Positions 17,873-27,390 of a stretch of 64,000 nt of DNA are shown in pieces. The translations under genes were made by a program, and so were the position numbers. The stretch's first letter is position 1, and every line of letters starts with the position of its first letter. The DNA lies in the NCBI GenBank assembly GCA_945862295.1, contig CAMAXT010000005.1, positions 1 to 64,000 on the forward strand. The letters are read 5' to 3'. The stretch comes from Pseudobacteriovorax antillogorgiicola. Its GTDB lineage: Bacteria; Bdellovibrionota_B; Oligoflexia; Oligoflexales; CAIYRB01. The notes under the pieces are model-generated. The model was not told the origin of the DNA and searched no databases. It saw only the letters and a list, made by a program, of their open reading frames with translations.

Positions 17873-18793
17873 TTGGGAAAATACATAGTACAAAGACTAT
17901 TCATGGCTGTCGTTACCCTTTATTTGGTGGCGACAGCCACCTTCATTCTGATGCATGCGGTTCCTGGCAACCCATTGCAACAGGAAAAGGCGATGTCTGC
18001 TGTCATTAGACAAAACCTCGAAGAAAAATATGGTCTTAATAAGCCGTTACTTCAGCAGTACACGACTTACATGTCCAATATGTTTTTAAAGGCTGATTTC
18101 GGTATTTCTTTTAAGCAGGTGAACCGACCGGTAAATAAGATTATCGCCGAGCATTTTATGCCGTCAGCGACTCTTGGTGTGATGGCGCTCTTTGGAGCCT
18201 TGGTTTTTGGTGTCATCTTAGGAGTGTTTGCAGCTCTCAACCGTAACGGTATTCCCGATATGTTTGCAATGGTGCTCGCCGTATTAGGTGTATCCATTCC
18301 AAGCTTTTGTTTGGCTTACTTTCTACAGCATATCTTTGCTTTACAACTCGGAATCCTCCCGGTCGGTGGCTGGGGCGGCTTTGCTGAGACGTTACTGCCC
18401 GCGATGAGTTTGGGCATGATTGTGATGGCATCCATGGCACGTTTGATGCGTAGCTCGATGCTTGAAGTTGTTCAGCAGGATTATATGAAGACAGCTAAAG
18501 CTAAAGGCTTGAGCCGTCTTCAGATCATTTTAAAACATCAGATTCGAAACGCCGTTCTGCCCGTTATGATTTACTTCGGTCCGCTTTTCGCAACGATCAC
18601 GACCGGTAGTTTCGTTATCGAGTCTATTTTCGGAATCCCGGGCCTCGGCCAATTCTTTGTGAATGCAGTTAATGAGTTGGATTACACGGTGATCATGGGT
18701 CTCACAGTTTTCTATTCGGGATTTACAATCCTGATTATTTTGGTGAATGACTTACTTCTCGCTGTCGTCGATCCTCGGATCAGGTTGGCTTAA
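17873..18793 (+). CDS. oppB: Oligopeptide ABC transporter permease OppB
   Basis: A 306-residue inner-membrane permease with six predicted helices. The N-terminus 'GKYIVQRLFMAVVTLYLVATATFILMHAVPGNP' and the EAA cytoplasmic loop 'KAKGLSRLQIILKHQIRNAVLPV', which contacts the ATPases, are typical. It starts at a TTG only three bases after the oppA stop, which implies tight coupling and perhaps a lowered initiation rate compared with the binding protein. It pairs with the unusual OppC downstream. Confidence 0.92.
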   Translation: MGKYIVQRLFMAVVTLYLVATATFILMHAVPGNPLQQEKAMSAVIRQNLEEKYGLNKPLLQQYTTYMSNMFLKADFGISFKQVNRPVNKIIAEHFMPSATLGVMALFGALVFGVILGVFAALNRNGIPDMFAMVLAVLGVSIPSFCLAYFLQHIFALQLGILPVGGWGGFAETLLPAMSLGMIVMASMARLMRSSMLEVVQQDYMKTAKAKGLSRLQIILKHQIRNAVLPVMIYFGPLFATITTGSFVIESIFGIPGLGQFFVNAVNELDYTVIMGLTVFYSGFTILIILVNDLLLAVVDPRIRLA

Positions 18794-18823
18794 GGCAATT
18801 AAAAGCGCATTTAGAGGATCAAA

Positions 18824-20224
18824 TTGAACAAGACAGCTGCTCAGAACGATGGAAATTTTAATCCTTCGCCAGATTTGTTCGTGCCGGTATCGATCGACGA
18901 TCAAAGTCTCGACGGGATTCTGGGCCGTCCGTCGATATCCTACTGGCAAGATGCTTGGATGCGTTTACGTCGAAATAAAACGGCGATCGTGTCGGCCTTG
19001 TATATTGTCGTGTTGTCTCTTTGCGCCATTATTATCCCCATGTCTCTTGATTACAGCCATGACCAACAAGAAATTTGGAACAAACACTCACCGCCATCTT
19101 TTGGTGAAGATGTTTATGTCGACAGCGGCGATTATGTTTTCCAGCCAAAAACAACTGAGCAAGTTATCGATGAGTCTGCAGAGGCAGCAATTGATGTGCC
19201 GGCTTCCCCTAAGAATGTTCGCGTCGTCGGCGAGCCTAGGACCACTGGTATTGAGATTGAATGGGATCAAGTCTCAGGTATCGATGGATACAGAGTGTAC
19301 CGCTCGATTTCGACTGATACGCTCGGCATTCCATTAGACGATGTTCCTGCTGATCGAATTAACTACTTTGATACATCGTCTCTTTCTAAAGGCGTGACGT
19401 ACTATTATGTCATCACCGCATTCAATATGTTTGGCGATAGTATGGATACAGAAATACTAACGGTAAAACCTCGTTTTGCAATTCAACCAGATGTAGCGCG
19501 TGCTATCGATCCCAATGCTCAACCAGGCTCAATCATAAAAACCAAAGCCCATTATCTTGGTACCGATTATCTCGGCCGCGATATGTTGGCTCGTATCATG
19601 ATCGGTGCACGCGTCTCCCTGTTTATCGGATTCGCAGCTCCAATCCTCTACATTCTCTTCGGCATTATTTACGGAAGCGTGTCTGGGTACTTTGGCGGCT
19701 TAGTTGATGACCTCATGATGCGTATTACAGATATCGTTGCAACAGTCCCTGAGTTGCTTGTTATTATCATTTTGCAGGTGGTCCTTGGAAACGGTGTTAC
19801 GACATTGATCATTGCCCTTGTGGCGGTGTCTTGGGCACGCAGTGCAAGACAAATCCGTGGTGAAGTACTTAGACTCAGAGAGATGGAGTTTGTGCACGCT
19901 GCTAAGGTGCTTGGTACAGGATTTTTCACCATTGTAGCGCGGCATCTTTTGCCAAACGTTATGGGGACAGTGCTTGTTCTTCTTACGCTTGCTGTTCCAT
20001 CAGCTATATTTACTGAAGCCTTTCTTTCATTCATTGGGCTTGGTATTGAGCCGCCGATGACGTCTTGGGGTATCGTTACCAAAGAAGGCGCGGCCGTTTT
20101 TGTGACCTACCCGTTAGAGCTTCTAATTCCTTCTTTAATGATCTGTTTAACTATGCTGGCCTTTAACTTACTCGGCGACGGCTTACGGGATGCCCTCGAT
20201 CCGAAGTTAAGAGGTGCGAAATGA
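18824..20224 (+). CDS. oppC: OppC permease with an inserted fibronectin type III domain
   Basis: A 466-residue permease, about 160 residues longer than ordinary OppC. Residues 38-75 hold the normal N-terminal 'WQDAWMRLRRNK' and first membrane helix. The loop that follows, which is periplasmic in OppC, carries an extra block at about 80-235. Residues 127-215 read as a fibronectin III fold ('SPKNVRV', 'IEIEWDQVSGIDGYRVYRS', 'SLSKGVTYYYVITAFNMFGDS'). The standard OppC core then resumes with 'HYLGTDYLGRDMLARIMIGARVSLFIG' and the EAA loop 'HAAKVLGTGFFTIVARHLLPN'. The start is TTG with AGAGG upstream. It overlaps oppD by ATGA. Confidence 0.92.
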   Translation: MNKTAAQNDGNFNPSPDLFVPVSIDDQSLDGILGRPSISYWQDAWMRLRRNKTAIVSALYIVVLSLCAIIIPMSLDYSHDQQEIWNKHSPPSFGEDVYVDSGDYVFQPKTTEQVIDESAEAAIDVPASPKNVRVVGEPRTTGIEIEWDQVSGIDGYRVYRSISTDTLGIPLDDVPADRINYFDTSSLSKGVTYYYVITAFNMFGDSMDTEILTVKPRFAIQPDVARAIDPNAQPGSIIKTKAHYLGTDYLGRDMLARIMIGARVSLFIGFAAPILYILFGIIYGSVSGYFGGLVDDLMMRITDIVATVPELLVIIILQVVLGNGVTTLIIALVAVSWARSARQIRGEVLRLREMEFVHAAKVLGTGFFTIVARHLLPNVMGTVLVLLTLAVPSAIFTEAFLSFIGLGIEPPMTSWGIVTKEGAAVFVTYPLELLIPSLMICLTMLAFNLLGDGLRDALDPKLRGAK

Positions 20225-21249
20225 AAGAACCAATTTTAAAAGTCCGCGACCTCGCGGTTGAATTTGCCACCTACGGGGGGCACGTGAAAGCAGTGCGCGG
20301 AGTAAGTTTCGACGTATTTCCTGGTGAAATTCTCTCGATCGTTGGCGAATCAGGCTGCGGAAAATCAGTAACACTACAAACGTTAATGGGCCTTATTCCC
20401 TGTCCTCCTGGACGTGTGACTTCAGGATCTGCTTTCTTGGGAGACCGAGATCTCCTAAAGATGTCTAGACAAGAGATGGAATCTGTTCGTGGAAAAGAAC
20501 TTGGAATGATCTTTCAGGATCCATTGACCTCTCTGAATCCAACAATGTCGGTTGGTGCACAGATTTCCGAAGTTATTATTAAACACGAGAATTTAAGCCA
20601 TAAAGCTGCATTTAAAAAAACCGTTGATCTAATGAAGCTGGTGCAAATCCCGGAAGCAGAAAAGCGCTGGGGACAGTTTCCGCACGAGTTCTCAGGCGGC
20701 ATGCGCCAGCGAATCATGATTGCGATAGCTTTGGCATGCCGACCAAAGATTCTCATCGCCGATGAACCAACAACAGCTTTAGACGTAACCATTCAAGGCC
20801 AGATTCTTGAGCTTCTTAAGCAGCTGCAATCCGAAATCAATATGTCTGTGATTTTAATTACGCACGATCTCGGTGTTGTGGCATCGGTTTCTGATCGAGT
20901 CGCTGTGATGTATGCAGGGCAGATCGTAGAATCCGGCTCTGTAAAAGAGATTTTTGGATCGCCAGCCCACCCTTATACAGCGGGATTAAAGTCAGCAATT
21001 CCTAATCCTCTGAAAACCCACCAGACAGTACTAGAATCAATTCCTGGAAGCCCTCCAGATCTGTTTTCTCCTCCGACCGGATGTGCGTTTGCAGTGCGCT
21101 GCAAGTCTGCAATGAAAGTTTGCTTGCAGAGCGATCCGCCTCCGATGAGCTTGGATAAAACATCGTTACGCGCAGACCGTTTTTCGAAGTGCTGGCTCCA
21201 TCATCAATATGCGCCGTTAGCATTGAAGGAGAAGGCTCTACATGCGTAA
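20221..21249 (+). CDS. oppD: Oligopeptide ABC transporter ATPase OppD
   Basis: A 342-residue ABC ATPase, first of the heterodimeric pair. Walker A 'GESGCGKSVT', Q-loop 'MIFQDPLTSLNP', signature 'FSGGMRQR', Walker B 'ILIADEPTTALD' and the switch His in 'LITHDLGVVA' are all intact. The C-terminal oligopeptide-transporter extension is present with the cysteine-rich 'GCAFAVRCKSAMKVC', which binds an iron-sulfur cluster in some relatives. Its ATG overlaps the oppC stop and its own stop overlaps the oppF start by eight bases. Confidence 0.95.
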   Translation: MKEPILKVRDLAVEFATYGGHVKAVRGVSFDVFPGEILSIVGESGCGKSVTLQTLMGLIPCPPGRVTSGSAFLGDRDLLKMSRQEMESVRGKELGMIFQDPLTSLNPTMSVGAQISEVIIKHENLSHKAAFKKTVDLMKLVQIPEAEKRWGQFPHEFSGGMRQRIMIAIALACRPKILIADEPTTALDVTIQGQILELLKQLQSEINMSVILITHDLGVVASVSDRVAVMYAGQIVESGSVKEIFGSPAHPYTAGLKSAIPNPLKTHQTVLESIPGSPPDLFSPPTGCAFAVRCKSAMKVCLQSDPPPMSLDKTSLRADRFSKCWLHHQYAPLALKEKALHA

Positions 21250-22213
21250 CAAACCGATAGTTAAAGTACAAAACCTAACGAAGAAATTTCGCTTGGGACG
21301 AAAAGTTTTTTTACATGCGGTTGATGATCTCAGTTTTGAGATCAACGAAACCGAAATCTTGGGTCTTGTTGGGGAAAGCGGTTGTGGAAAATCCACACTT
21401 GGACGCTTAATCATCAAGCTTCACGAGCCAACATCCGGCAAGATCGACTTCAATGGCACCGATGTGTCGCACAAATTATCAATGGCTGAGCGCCGTAAGT
21501 TTAGTCGGGATGTTCAGCTTATATTTCAAGACCCATACAGTTCACTTAACCCGAGGATGACTGTCAAAGACATCATTGCGGAAGGTCCGGACTCGTGCGG
21601 TTTGTGGAAGAGTGAAGAGCGCGAGAAAAAAGTCGCATTCTGGCTTGAAAGAGTCGGTCTGCATGCAAGTCACGCTAGCCGTTATCCGCACGAATTTTCA
21701 GGTGGTCAGCGGCAAAGAATCGGCATCGCCCGCGCGCTAGCACTCGAACCTAGACTTGTTATCTGCGATGAACCAATTTCGGCATTGGACGTTTCAGTTC
21801 AAGCTCAGATCGTAAATCTTCTGAAAGAACTTCAGAGGGAGCGTGATCTCACCTATTTGTTTATTGCTCACGATTTAAGTATGGTGCGTATAATCTGCGA
21901 TCGCATGGCAGTTATGTACTTAGGAAAGATCGTCGAACTTGGAACATCTGCCCAGGTTTACGATAACCCTCAGCATCCTTATACCAAAGCATTAGTCAGC
22001 TCGAATCCGATACCGGACCCTGAGTTTGAGCAAAAACGAACCAGGTCACTCATTCAGGGAGAAATCGGTTCGCCGGTTAACCCAAAACCAGGATGTCGAT
22101 TCGCGCCGCGTTGTCCGCATGTAATGGACATATGTCGAACAACAGATCCAGTCGATACCAAGACCGAAGCTGGACAAGTTGTTGCTTGTCACCTTTTTTC
22201 TCAAAAAAAATAA
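21242..22213 (+). CDS. oppF: Oligopeptide ABC transporter ATPase OppF
   Basis: A 323-residue ABC ATPase partner of OppD. Walker A 'GESGCGKSTLG', Q-loop 'LIFQDPYSSLNP', signature 'FSGGQRQRIGIARAL', Walker B 'LVICDEPISALD' and 'FIAHDLSMV' are intact; the C-terminal 'GCRFAPRCPHVMDIC' again has the cysteine cluster. The gene overlaps oppD by eight bases. A 27-base gap follows before the acylase-family gene, which therefore is likely in the same transcript. Confidence 0.95.
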   Translation: MRNKPIVKVQNLTKKFRLGRKVFLHAVDDLSFEINETEILGLVGESGCGKSTLGRLIIKLHEPTSGKIDFNGTDVSHKLSMAERRKFSRDVQLIFQDPYSSLNPRMTVKDIIAEGPDSCGLWKSEEREKKVAFWLERVGLHASHASRYPHEFSGGQRQRIGIARALALEPRLVICDEPISALDVSVQAQIVNLLKELQRERDLTYLFIAHDLSMVRIICDRMAVMYLGKIVELGTSAQVYDNPQHPYTKALVSSNPIPDPEFEQKRTRSLIQGEIGSPVNPKPGCRFAPRCPHVMDICRTTDPVDTKTEAGQVVACHLFSQKK

Positions 22214-22240
22214 TTCTCTCCTGAGGAGCATTTCAAGCCT

Positions 22241-24541
22241 ATGGCTCAGAAATTAAAGTTTTCGTTGCTTTTTGTTATCGCTATCGTCATCGGACTTGCT
22301 CTTTACGCTGGTTGGGTATTGAAATCCCAGGGTAACGCCGAAACGTATTGGTCAAAGGTTGATAACCAAAATGTCAAGTTCGATAGCTTTGGCATTCCGA
22401 CTATAAAAGGTGCGAATTGGTCAGATCTTATCCGTCGTCAGGGTCACGTGATCGCGAGTGAACGTCTCTGGCAGATGGATTTGATTCGTCGCAAGGCTGG
22501 AGGACGACTCTCCGAGTGGTTTGGACCCGAGGCCGTTCCCCATGATGAAGAAATGCGTCTGCAAAACAGACAAGAGATTGCCGGAGTCGCCGCTGATAAC
22601 CTACCTCCGGACGAAAGAAAAACCTGCGATGAGTATGCCCGTGGTGTCAACGACTACATCACGAGTAATCCAGGAACATGGGGCGTAGAATATAAAATTA
22701 TTGGATTTGATCCAGAGCCTTGGAGTTGCAAAGATTCGATTCTAGCTCTCTTGGAAATGGCTGATATGCTGACGACCTCTGCTGACAGTGAAGCAAAGTC
22801 TGAAACCTGGCGCCGTAATCTATCGCCTAAATGGCAAGACTTTCTTTTCACGCTCAATCATCCTTGGAATAAGCCTCTGTTTGGCGAGGCCGATGTCGCC
22901 CATGCTCCGCTTCCGCCGTCACAGGAATTTCTCGCTCCGTCTCCTATCGTTCCTGAGCAACATGCGAACGTTACGGTCGTTGAACATTCGATCGTTGGAA
23001 GCAATAACTGGGCGTGGGCTGGGCCAACTGGAAAATTCGTAGCAAATGATCCGCACCTTGGGCAAAGCGTTCCACAGATCTGGTACGCGATGCGTTTGGT
23101 TACCGCCAAAAACGAATGGATTGCAGGTGTTTCTGTTCCTGGCATTCCAGGAATCATTATTGGCATGAATCCGTACGTCGCTTGGGGGTTCACCAACACC
23201 GGAGAAGACGTCGATGATTATCTGGAAGAAAAGCTTAATGCTGACGGCACGGAATATTTAGCTTCGATCGAAGAAGGATCTGAGGTTTGGTTGCCAATCA
23301 CTAAGAAAACTTTTGAAATCGTTGTCAAAGGTGAGAACGAGCCGCGCATTGTCGAAGGGAAATTCACCCATCGCGGCCCGCTGTCTTCTCCGCCAAATTT
23401 AGGAAACAAGCGTTTTTCTCGGCAGTGGTTAGCGCTACGGCCGGAAGTTATGAGACTTCCGGTTGAGTTATTTTTTCGTGCTCAAGATCTTGATGGCTTG
23501 AGTGCGGCTTTAGCTGGAATGAAACTACCCGCTCAAAATACCGTCGCGATGGATCGCCAAGGAAATATTCGTTATCAAACCACGGGCACTGGCATCGACC
23601 GGAAAATGTCGGGTCTTCGTCCGGTTGATGCAATAGCAGGCGAATGGATTCAGCTTCAACCGTCTTCGATGCGTCCGGCTAAAACAATTAACTTCACTGG
23701 TTCGCCGATCATGATGGCGACAGCTAATGAACGAATATGGGTTGATACTTACGGTCACACTTGGTTTAACGACGATCGCAAAGACCGAATCATGACTCAG
23801 CTCGCAAGTAACGAAAACCAAACGCGCTCTACGATGGAGGCTTTACACCTCGATACGACGGGCCGTTTTCGCAAAGTTGTGATCAATTGGATGATCGAAC
23901 GTGCTGATAAGGATCCTGCTACAAAAATTAAAATCCCTGATCGCTGGCGAACCTGGTCGGGAAGCAGCATGGATGATCAAGTTACATTTGAAGATGCTGA
24001 TCTTGCAGAAAAAGAAATGACCAAGATCTTTCTCTCGCGCGTGGCAGCAACGTTTACGTCTGAGGATGATAAAAAAACCGATTATTTCGCGCCGATGCGC
24101 CGCGCTTGGGTGTTAACGGTGCTTTTGCAAGAAGGCAACAGCGGTACAGAAATCTTTGGCGTAAATGATGAAGAGTTGGCTAAACACCTAGTCAACATGC
24201 TCGCCGAACGTAAACACGCCGAAACCTATTCTTTTAAAAATCGATGGAAAGCTCAGCATCCGTTCGTAGCCGGTATTCCCGTCCTCGGTAAAATCTTTGC
24301 AGTTACTGAAACTGAGCAATGGGGATCGGGTGATTTGGTTTTAGCTGAAAAAACTTCATTTGGCCCGTCGGTTCGGATGGTTTGGGACATGGATAAGCCA
24401 ATGGAATCGACTTGGGTATTTCCAGTAGGTCAGTCCGGACACGTTTGGTCAAAGCACTACAAGAATTTTCATGAACTTTGGGCCAAAAAAGGCGTCACGA
24501 ACGTCTTCCCGACGGACGAGCAAGCGCTTTACGGATTCTGA
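22241..24541 (+). CDS. Penicillin-acylase family Ntn hydrolase, membrane-anchored or exported
   Basis: A 766-residue precursor of the penicillin G acylase/quorum-quenching acylase family of self-processing N-terminal nucleophile amidases. Residues 6-26 are a signal sequence or anchor. The predicted nucleophile is Ser254 in 'IVGSNNWAWAG', where self-cleavage would separate an alpha chain of about 225 residues from a beta chain of about 510; 'FVANDPHLGQSVPQIWY' and 'PGIPGIIIGMNPYVAWGFTN' are characteristic beta-chain motifs. It follows the opp genes, which suggests it releases a peptide or an acyl group from a substrate whose product is imported; substrates of such acylases cannot be read from sequence. 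A GAGGAG sits 14 bases upstream of the ATG, slightly far. Confidence 0.88.
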   Translation: MAQKLKFSLLFVIAIVIGLALYAGWVLKSQGNAETYWSKVDNQNVKFDSFGIPTIKGANWSDLIRRQGHVIASERLWQMDLIRRKAGGRLSEWFGPEAVPHDEEMRLQNRQEIAGVAADNLPPDERKTCDEYARGVNDYITSNPGTWGVEYKIIGFDPEPWSCKDSILALLEMADMLTTSADSEAKSETWRRNLSPKWQDFLFTLNHPWNKPLFGEADVAHAPLPPSQEFLAPSPIVPEQHANVTVVEHSIVGSNNWAWAGPTGKFVANDPHLGQSVPQIWYAMRLVTAKNEWIAGVSVPGIPGIIIGMNPYVAWGFTNTGEDVDDYLEEKLNADGTEYLASIEEGSEVWLPITKKTFEIVVKGENEPRIVEGKFTHRGPLSSPPNLGNKRFSRQWLALRPEVMRLPVELFFRAQDLDGLSAALAGMKLPAQNTVAMDRQGNIRYQTTGTGIDRKMSGLRPVDAIAGEWIQLQPSSMRPAKTINFTGSPIMMATANERIWVDTYGHTWFNDDRKDRIMTQLASNENQTRSTMEALHLDTTGRFRKVVINWMIERADKDPATKIKIPDRWRTWSGSSMDDQVTFEDADLAEKEMTKIFLSRVAATFTSEDDKKTDYFAPMRRAWVLTVLLQEGNSGTEIFGVNDEELAKHLVNMLAERKHAETYSFKNRWKAQHPFVAGIPVLGKIFAVTETEQWGSGDLVLAEKTSFGPSVRMVWDMDKPMESTWVFPVGQSGHVWSKHYKNFHELWAKKGVTNVFPTDEQALYGF

Positions 24542-24578
24542 GTTCTGTGCAGCCGTGCGGGGAACGTGCTAACATTAA

Positions 24579-25775
24579 ATGATGAAAAACCCATCATTCC
24601 AATGTTTATTCCTGATCGTTCTCATCCTTTCTGGCTGCGGTGCGCAGTCAAATCTCATTGGGTTGACAGTACCCGAGCGTCATAAGAATAATTTTTTCCA
24701 CAGCCTCGATATGGCTCAGTCCCTTTATGATCAAGGGCGTCTGATTGAAGCGAGAAAATACGCGCAAAACGCCTACTCTATCGATCCCGACTCTGAAGAA
24801 GCAGCAATTCTTTTTGGTTTCATTCATCTGTCACTGGCAGGTGGCGATCCTTTTTCACTCGCAAAAGGCTTAATAAGTGCTGAAAGCGAGCGCAAGAAGG
24901 CTGCGAAGTTACCGGGTGCTACTGCGGGTGATGCCAGCACAGGAGATACCCTAGGTGCGATCAAAGATGCCGTTGGATTTACAACGGAGGAGATCGAATC
25001 TCTTGGTTCGAAAGATACTACTGACGTTCTCTATCCGGTTCTTGTCCCTAAGTGTGCTGAAGAGGTGCGAGTTAACGTTCAACGGTTGATTTACGTGAAT
25101 GAAGCAATCAGGGCGGTATGCCCTTTTGTCGATATCGACACCCGTAACGATCTCGATTCCCGTCACCTTTGCGCCTCGACCGAACAACGCAGAAACGCTC
25201 AGAATAAAGCTCATTTCCTTTGGGCCTTCACCCATCTGACGGAAGCGGTCGCTTTTAACGCAGTATTAACTTATCGGAATACCGGTTCGCTTGATAAGAG
25301 ATCGAACCTTGAAAAAAGAGTTGAGAAGGTTCAATTGATTGACACATCAGCAACTGGCAATTTGGATGCGCTTCTTTCTTCCATGGCAAGTCTTGAGAAA
25401 ACTGTTAGCGCAATTTTTCCGGCTAATGGTACCTGCTCCGCTTCTTTTCCGACTTCTCAATTAGAAGCAACCCTGAACGACATGCTCACGGTAGACAAAG
25501 CGTTTGGAAAAATCGTTGGTATTCCGAAAGGAATTGCCAACTCAATTCTCAAGGCGGTAGCGAAAATTAAGGGGGTTGGAGACACCGACATCAGTTCGAA
25601 ACTTTCTGCAATAAAAGGCGATTTCACTAAAAAAGTCAGCTCCGGCCTATCGGCTAAAATAGACCAGCTTGCTGCCGACCCCGCTATTCCCCTCGACCCT
25701 GCTAAAAAAACCCAAATCTGCGCGATTTTGGACTCGATTTCTTCAGGGGCAAATGCCAGTGAAGCATGCAAATAA
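24579..25775 (+). CDS. TPR-containing lipoprotein of unknown function
   Basis: A 398-residue lipoprotein with lipobox 'LSGC' at about residue 20. Residues 42-75 form a tetratricopeptide-like helical pair ('LYDQGRLIEARKYAQNAYSIDPDSEEAAILFGFIH'). The remainder is mostly helical with several Cys and a C-terminal segment with alternating small and charged residues ('SKLSAIKGDFTKKVSSGLSAKIDQL'). No family is recognised for the whole. It lies 37 bases after the acylase gene on the same strand and may be the last member of the opp transcript, but no terminator or promoter settles this. Confidence 0.7.
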   Translation: MMKNPSFQCLFLIVLILSGCGAQSNLIGLTVPERHKNNFFHSLDMAQSLYDQGRLIEARKYAQNAYSIDPDSEEAAILFGFIHLSLAGGDPFSLAKGLISAESERKKAAKLPGATAGDASTGDTLGAIKDAVGFTTEEIESLGSKDTTDVLYPVLVPKCAEEVRVNVQRLIYVNEAIRAVCPFVDIDTRNDLDSRHLCASTEQRRNAQNKAHFLWAFTHLTEAVAFNAVLTYRNTGSLDKRSNLEKRVEKVQLIDTSATGNLDALLSSMASLEKTVSAIFPANGTCSASFPTSQLEATLNDMLTVDKAFGKIVGIPKGIANSILKAVAKIKGVGDTDISSKLSAIKGDFTKKVSSGLSAKIDQLAADPAIPLDPAKKTQICAILDSISSGANASEACK

Positions 25776-25824
25776 TTGACCGCCGTGCTATGGTTCCTTT
25801 AAGTTTTGCTAAAGGGAGATAGGC

Positions 25825-26322
25825 ATGGGTTCTAAAGAAATTAATGTCGGCGCTGAAGCTCCTAACTTCAAATTAACTGATCAGGACGGAATCGTCCGAC
25901 AGTTGTCCGACTACCGGGAAAAATCGACCGTTGTCCTTTTTTTCTATCCTAAAGATTACACCGCAGTCTGTACGCTCGAAGCTAAAGCATTCAGAGATTC
26001 TTACGAAGAATTTTGTGATGTTGGAGCTGAAGTCCTTGGTATTTCTGCTGATGGGACTGAGAGTCATGCCAGCTTTTGCAGTTTCCATAGTTTGCCATAT
26101 AAACTACTGACTGATAAAAACAACACCGTCCGTGATCTTTACGGTGCGAGTAGTTTTTTTGGTGATATGGGCTCGAGAGTCACTTTTGTGATCGACCGAC
26201 AAGGTATCGTACGCTCGGTGTACAGATCGGCATTGAGAGCAAAGAAACATGTTCAATCATCTCTGGAAGTCGCGATGACATTGAAACTCTCTGATTTAGG
26301 TTCCTTAGGTGCGCAAAGGTAA
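25825..26322 (+). CDS. Peroxiredoxin of the BCP/PrxQ type with altered active-site loop
   Basis: A 165-residue thiol peroxidase that reduces peroxides. The fold and order match BCP: 'GAEAPNFKLTDQDG', 'VVLFFYPKDYT', then 'GAEVLGISADGTESHASF', and 'RVTFVIDRQGIVRSVY'. The usual 'PKDxTPGCT' is 'PKDYTAVCT': the peroxidatic Cys is kept, but the Pro-Gly before it is Ala-Val. No second (resolving) Cys is seen five residues on, where PrxQ often has one; there is a Cys in 'EEFCDVG' and in 'SFCSFHS' instead. GGGAG precedes the ATG. It ends two bases from the convergent gene. Confidence 0.85.
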   Translation: MGSKEINVGAEAPNFKLTDQDGIVRQLSDYREKSTVVLFFYPKDYTAVCTLEAKAFRDSYEEFCDVGAEVLGISADGTESHASFCSFHSLPYKLLTDKNNTVRDLYGASSFFGDMGSRVTFVIDRQGIVRSVYRSALRAKKHVQSSLEVAMTLKLSDLGSLGAQR

Positions 26323-26323
26323 T

Positions 26324-27292
26324 TTAGTTTTTGATTACCTGAACGCTGTAGCGAGACACACCACAGAAAAATCGCCAGTTGCCCTCACCTTTTTCGAAGG
26401 GCTCCGGTCCATCCATGACCCAAGCTAGACCGTACTTGGCTTTTTCCATATCATTCTCCGAAGCCTCACCTTGGCGCGGTTTCCCAGAGATTGCAAAAAA
26501 GCGGTTGTTGAACGTGTATAGCAGATCGAGATTGCTGCACAGTCCGTCTTTGCATTCCAGACAAGATCTCAATTCAGACGGTAACTCATCTAAAAATTTA
26601 ATGCTGCCTTCTGAACTAGACGCTTTCGATGGCGTCAGTTCAACCTTCAATCGTGACGCTTTGTCTTTGATGTTAACAGGAAGCTCCCAAGACTTGCGGA
26701 CCTTACCGTTTACAAAAGCGTCATAATCACGGCCAAATATGCGGATAAATCTTTGCTCATTGCTAACCCACGACACAACTGTCGGAAGTAGAGACGACAG
26801 TTTTTTATCGGGCTGGTTGTAGTTTCGATTTACTAAAGCCAAATTGGCTTCATTGCCTGAAGCAAAGTGAGAATCGTCACCAGCAGGTACTTTGCTATAT
26901 GACTGCGAACAGATTGTTTCGCTTGCAGCCTGCATGCATAACTTTGTTCTTGGTGGGCTCTTGCCGTCGATATCGATTTGAATTGAATAAGCTTTGATGT
27001 CGGGAACTGATTGAAATTTGAATTCAAGAACGTAATTGGCGCCGCCGATGCCATTACCTTCACTGCATCCGAGATCCTCATATCCCAGCTCTTTTAACTG
27101 CGATGATGCAAAAACTTCGATAAAAGCTGACAGGGCTTCGCAGCGGAGTTCGACGCTGACATCACGAAACGATGGCGGAAGATCTGGAATGGCAACCTTA
27201 GTTACATTGTTAGGTTCTTGTGCAAGCGCAGGGAAACTTCCTATGACGCTAACCAAAACAAAGCTGAAAAACAGGATTGTCTGACGTCTCAT
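26324..27292 (-). CDS. Secreted protein of unknown function
   Basis: A 322-residue exported protein with a clean signal peptide ending at 'ALAQ'. The mature part contains paired cysteines ('LRCEALSAF', 'DLGCSEGN', 'KLCMQAASETICSQ', 'SCLECKDGLCSN', 'FFCGVSR') typical of disulfide-stabilised periplasmic or extracellular proteins, and beta-rich segments. I recognise no family. It is a single gene, divergent from the ABC cassette and convergent with the peroxiredoxin. Confidence 0.65.
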   Translation of the reverse strand: MRRQTILFFSFVLVSVIGSFPALAQEPNNVTKVAIPDLPPSFRDVSVELRCEALSAFIEVFASSQLKELGYEDLGCSEGNGIGGANYVLEFKFQSVPDIKAYSIQIDIDGKSPPRTKLCMQAASETICSQSYSKVPAGDDSHFASGNEANLALVNRNYNQPDKKLSSLLPTVVSWVSNEQRFIRIFGRDYDAFVNGKVRKSWELPVNIKDKASRLKVELTPSKASSSEGSIKFLDELPSELRSCLECKDGLCSNLDLLYTFNNRFFAISGKPRQGEASENDMEKAKYGLAWVMDGPEPFEKGEGNWRFFCGVSRYSVQVIKN

Positions 27293-27390
27293 ATAATTCT
27301 CTTTAATATCGGTTTGTTAAACTTTGTTAGATCATGATACCTTATTGGCAAAATTCTATAAACCTAAATCATTACGAAATGTTAAGCTCC

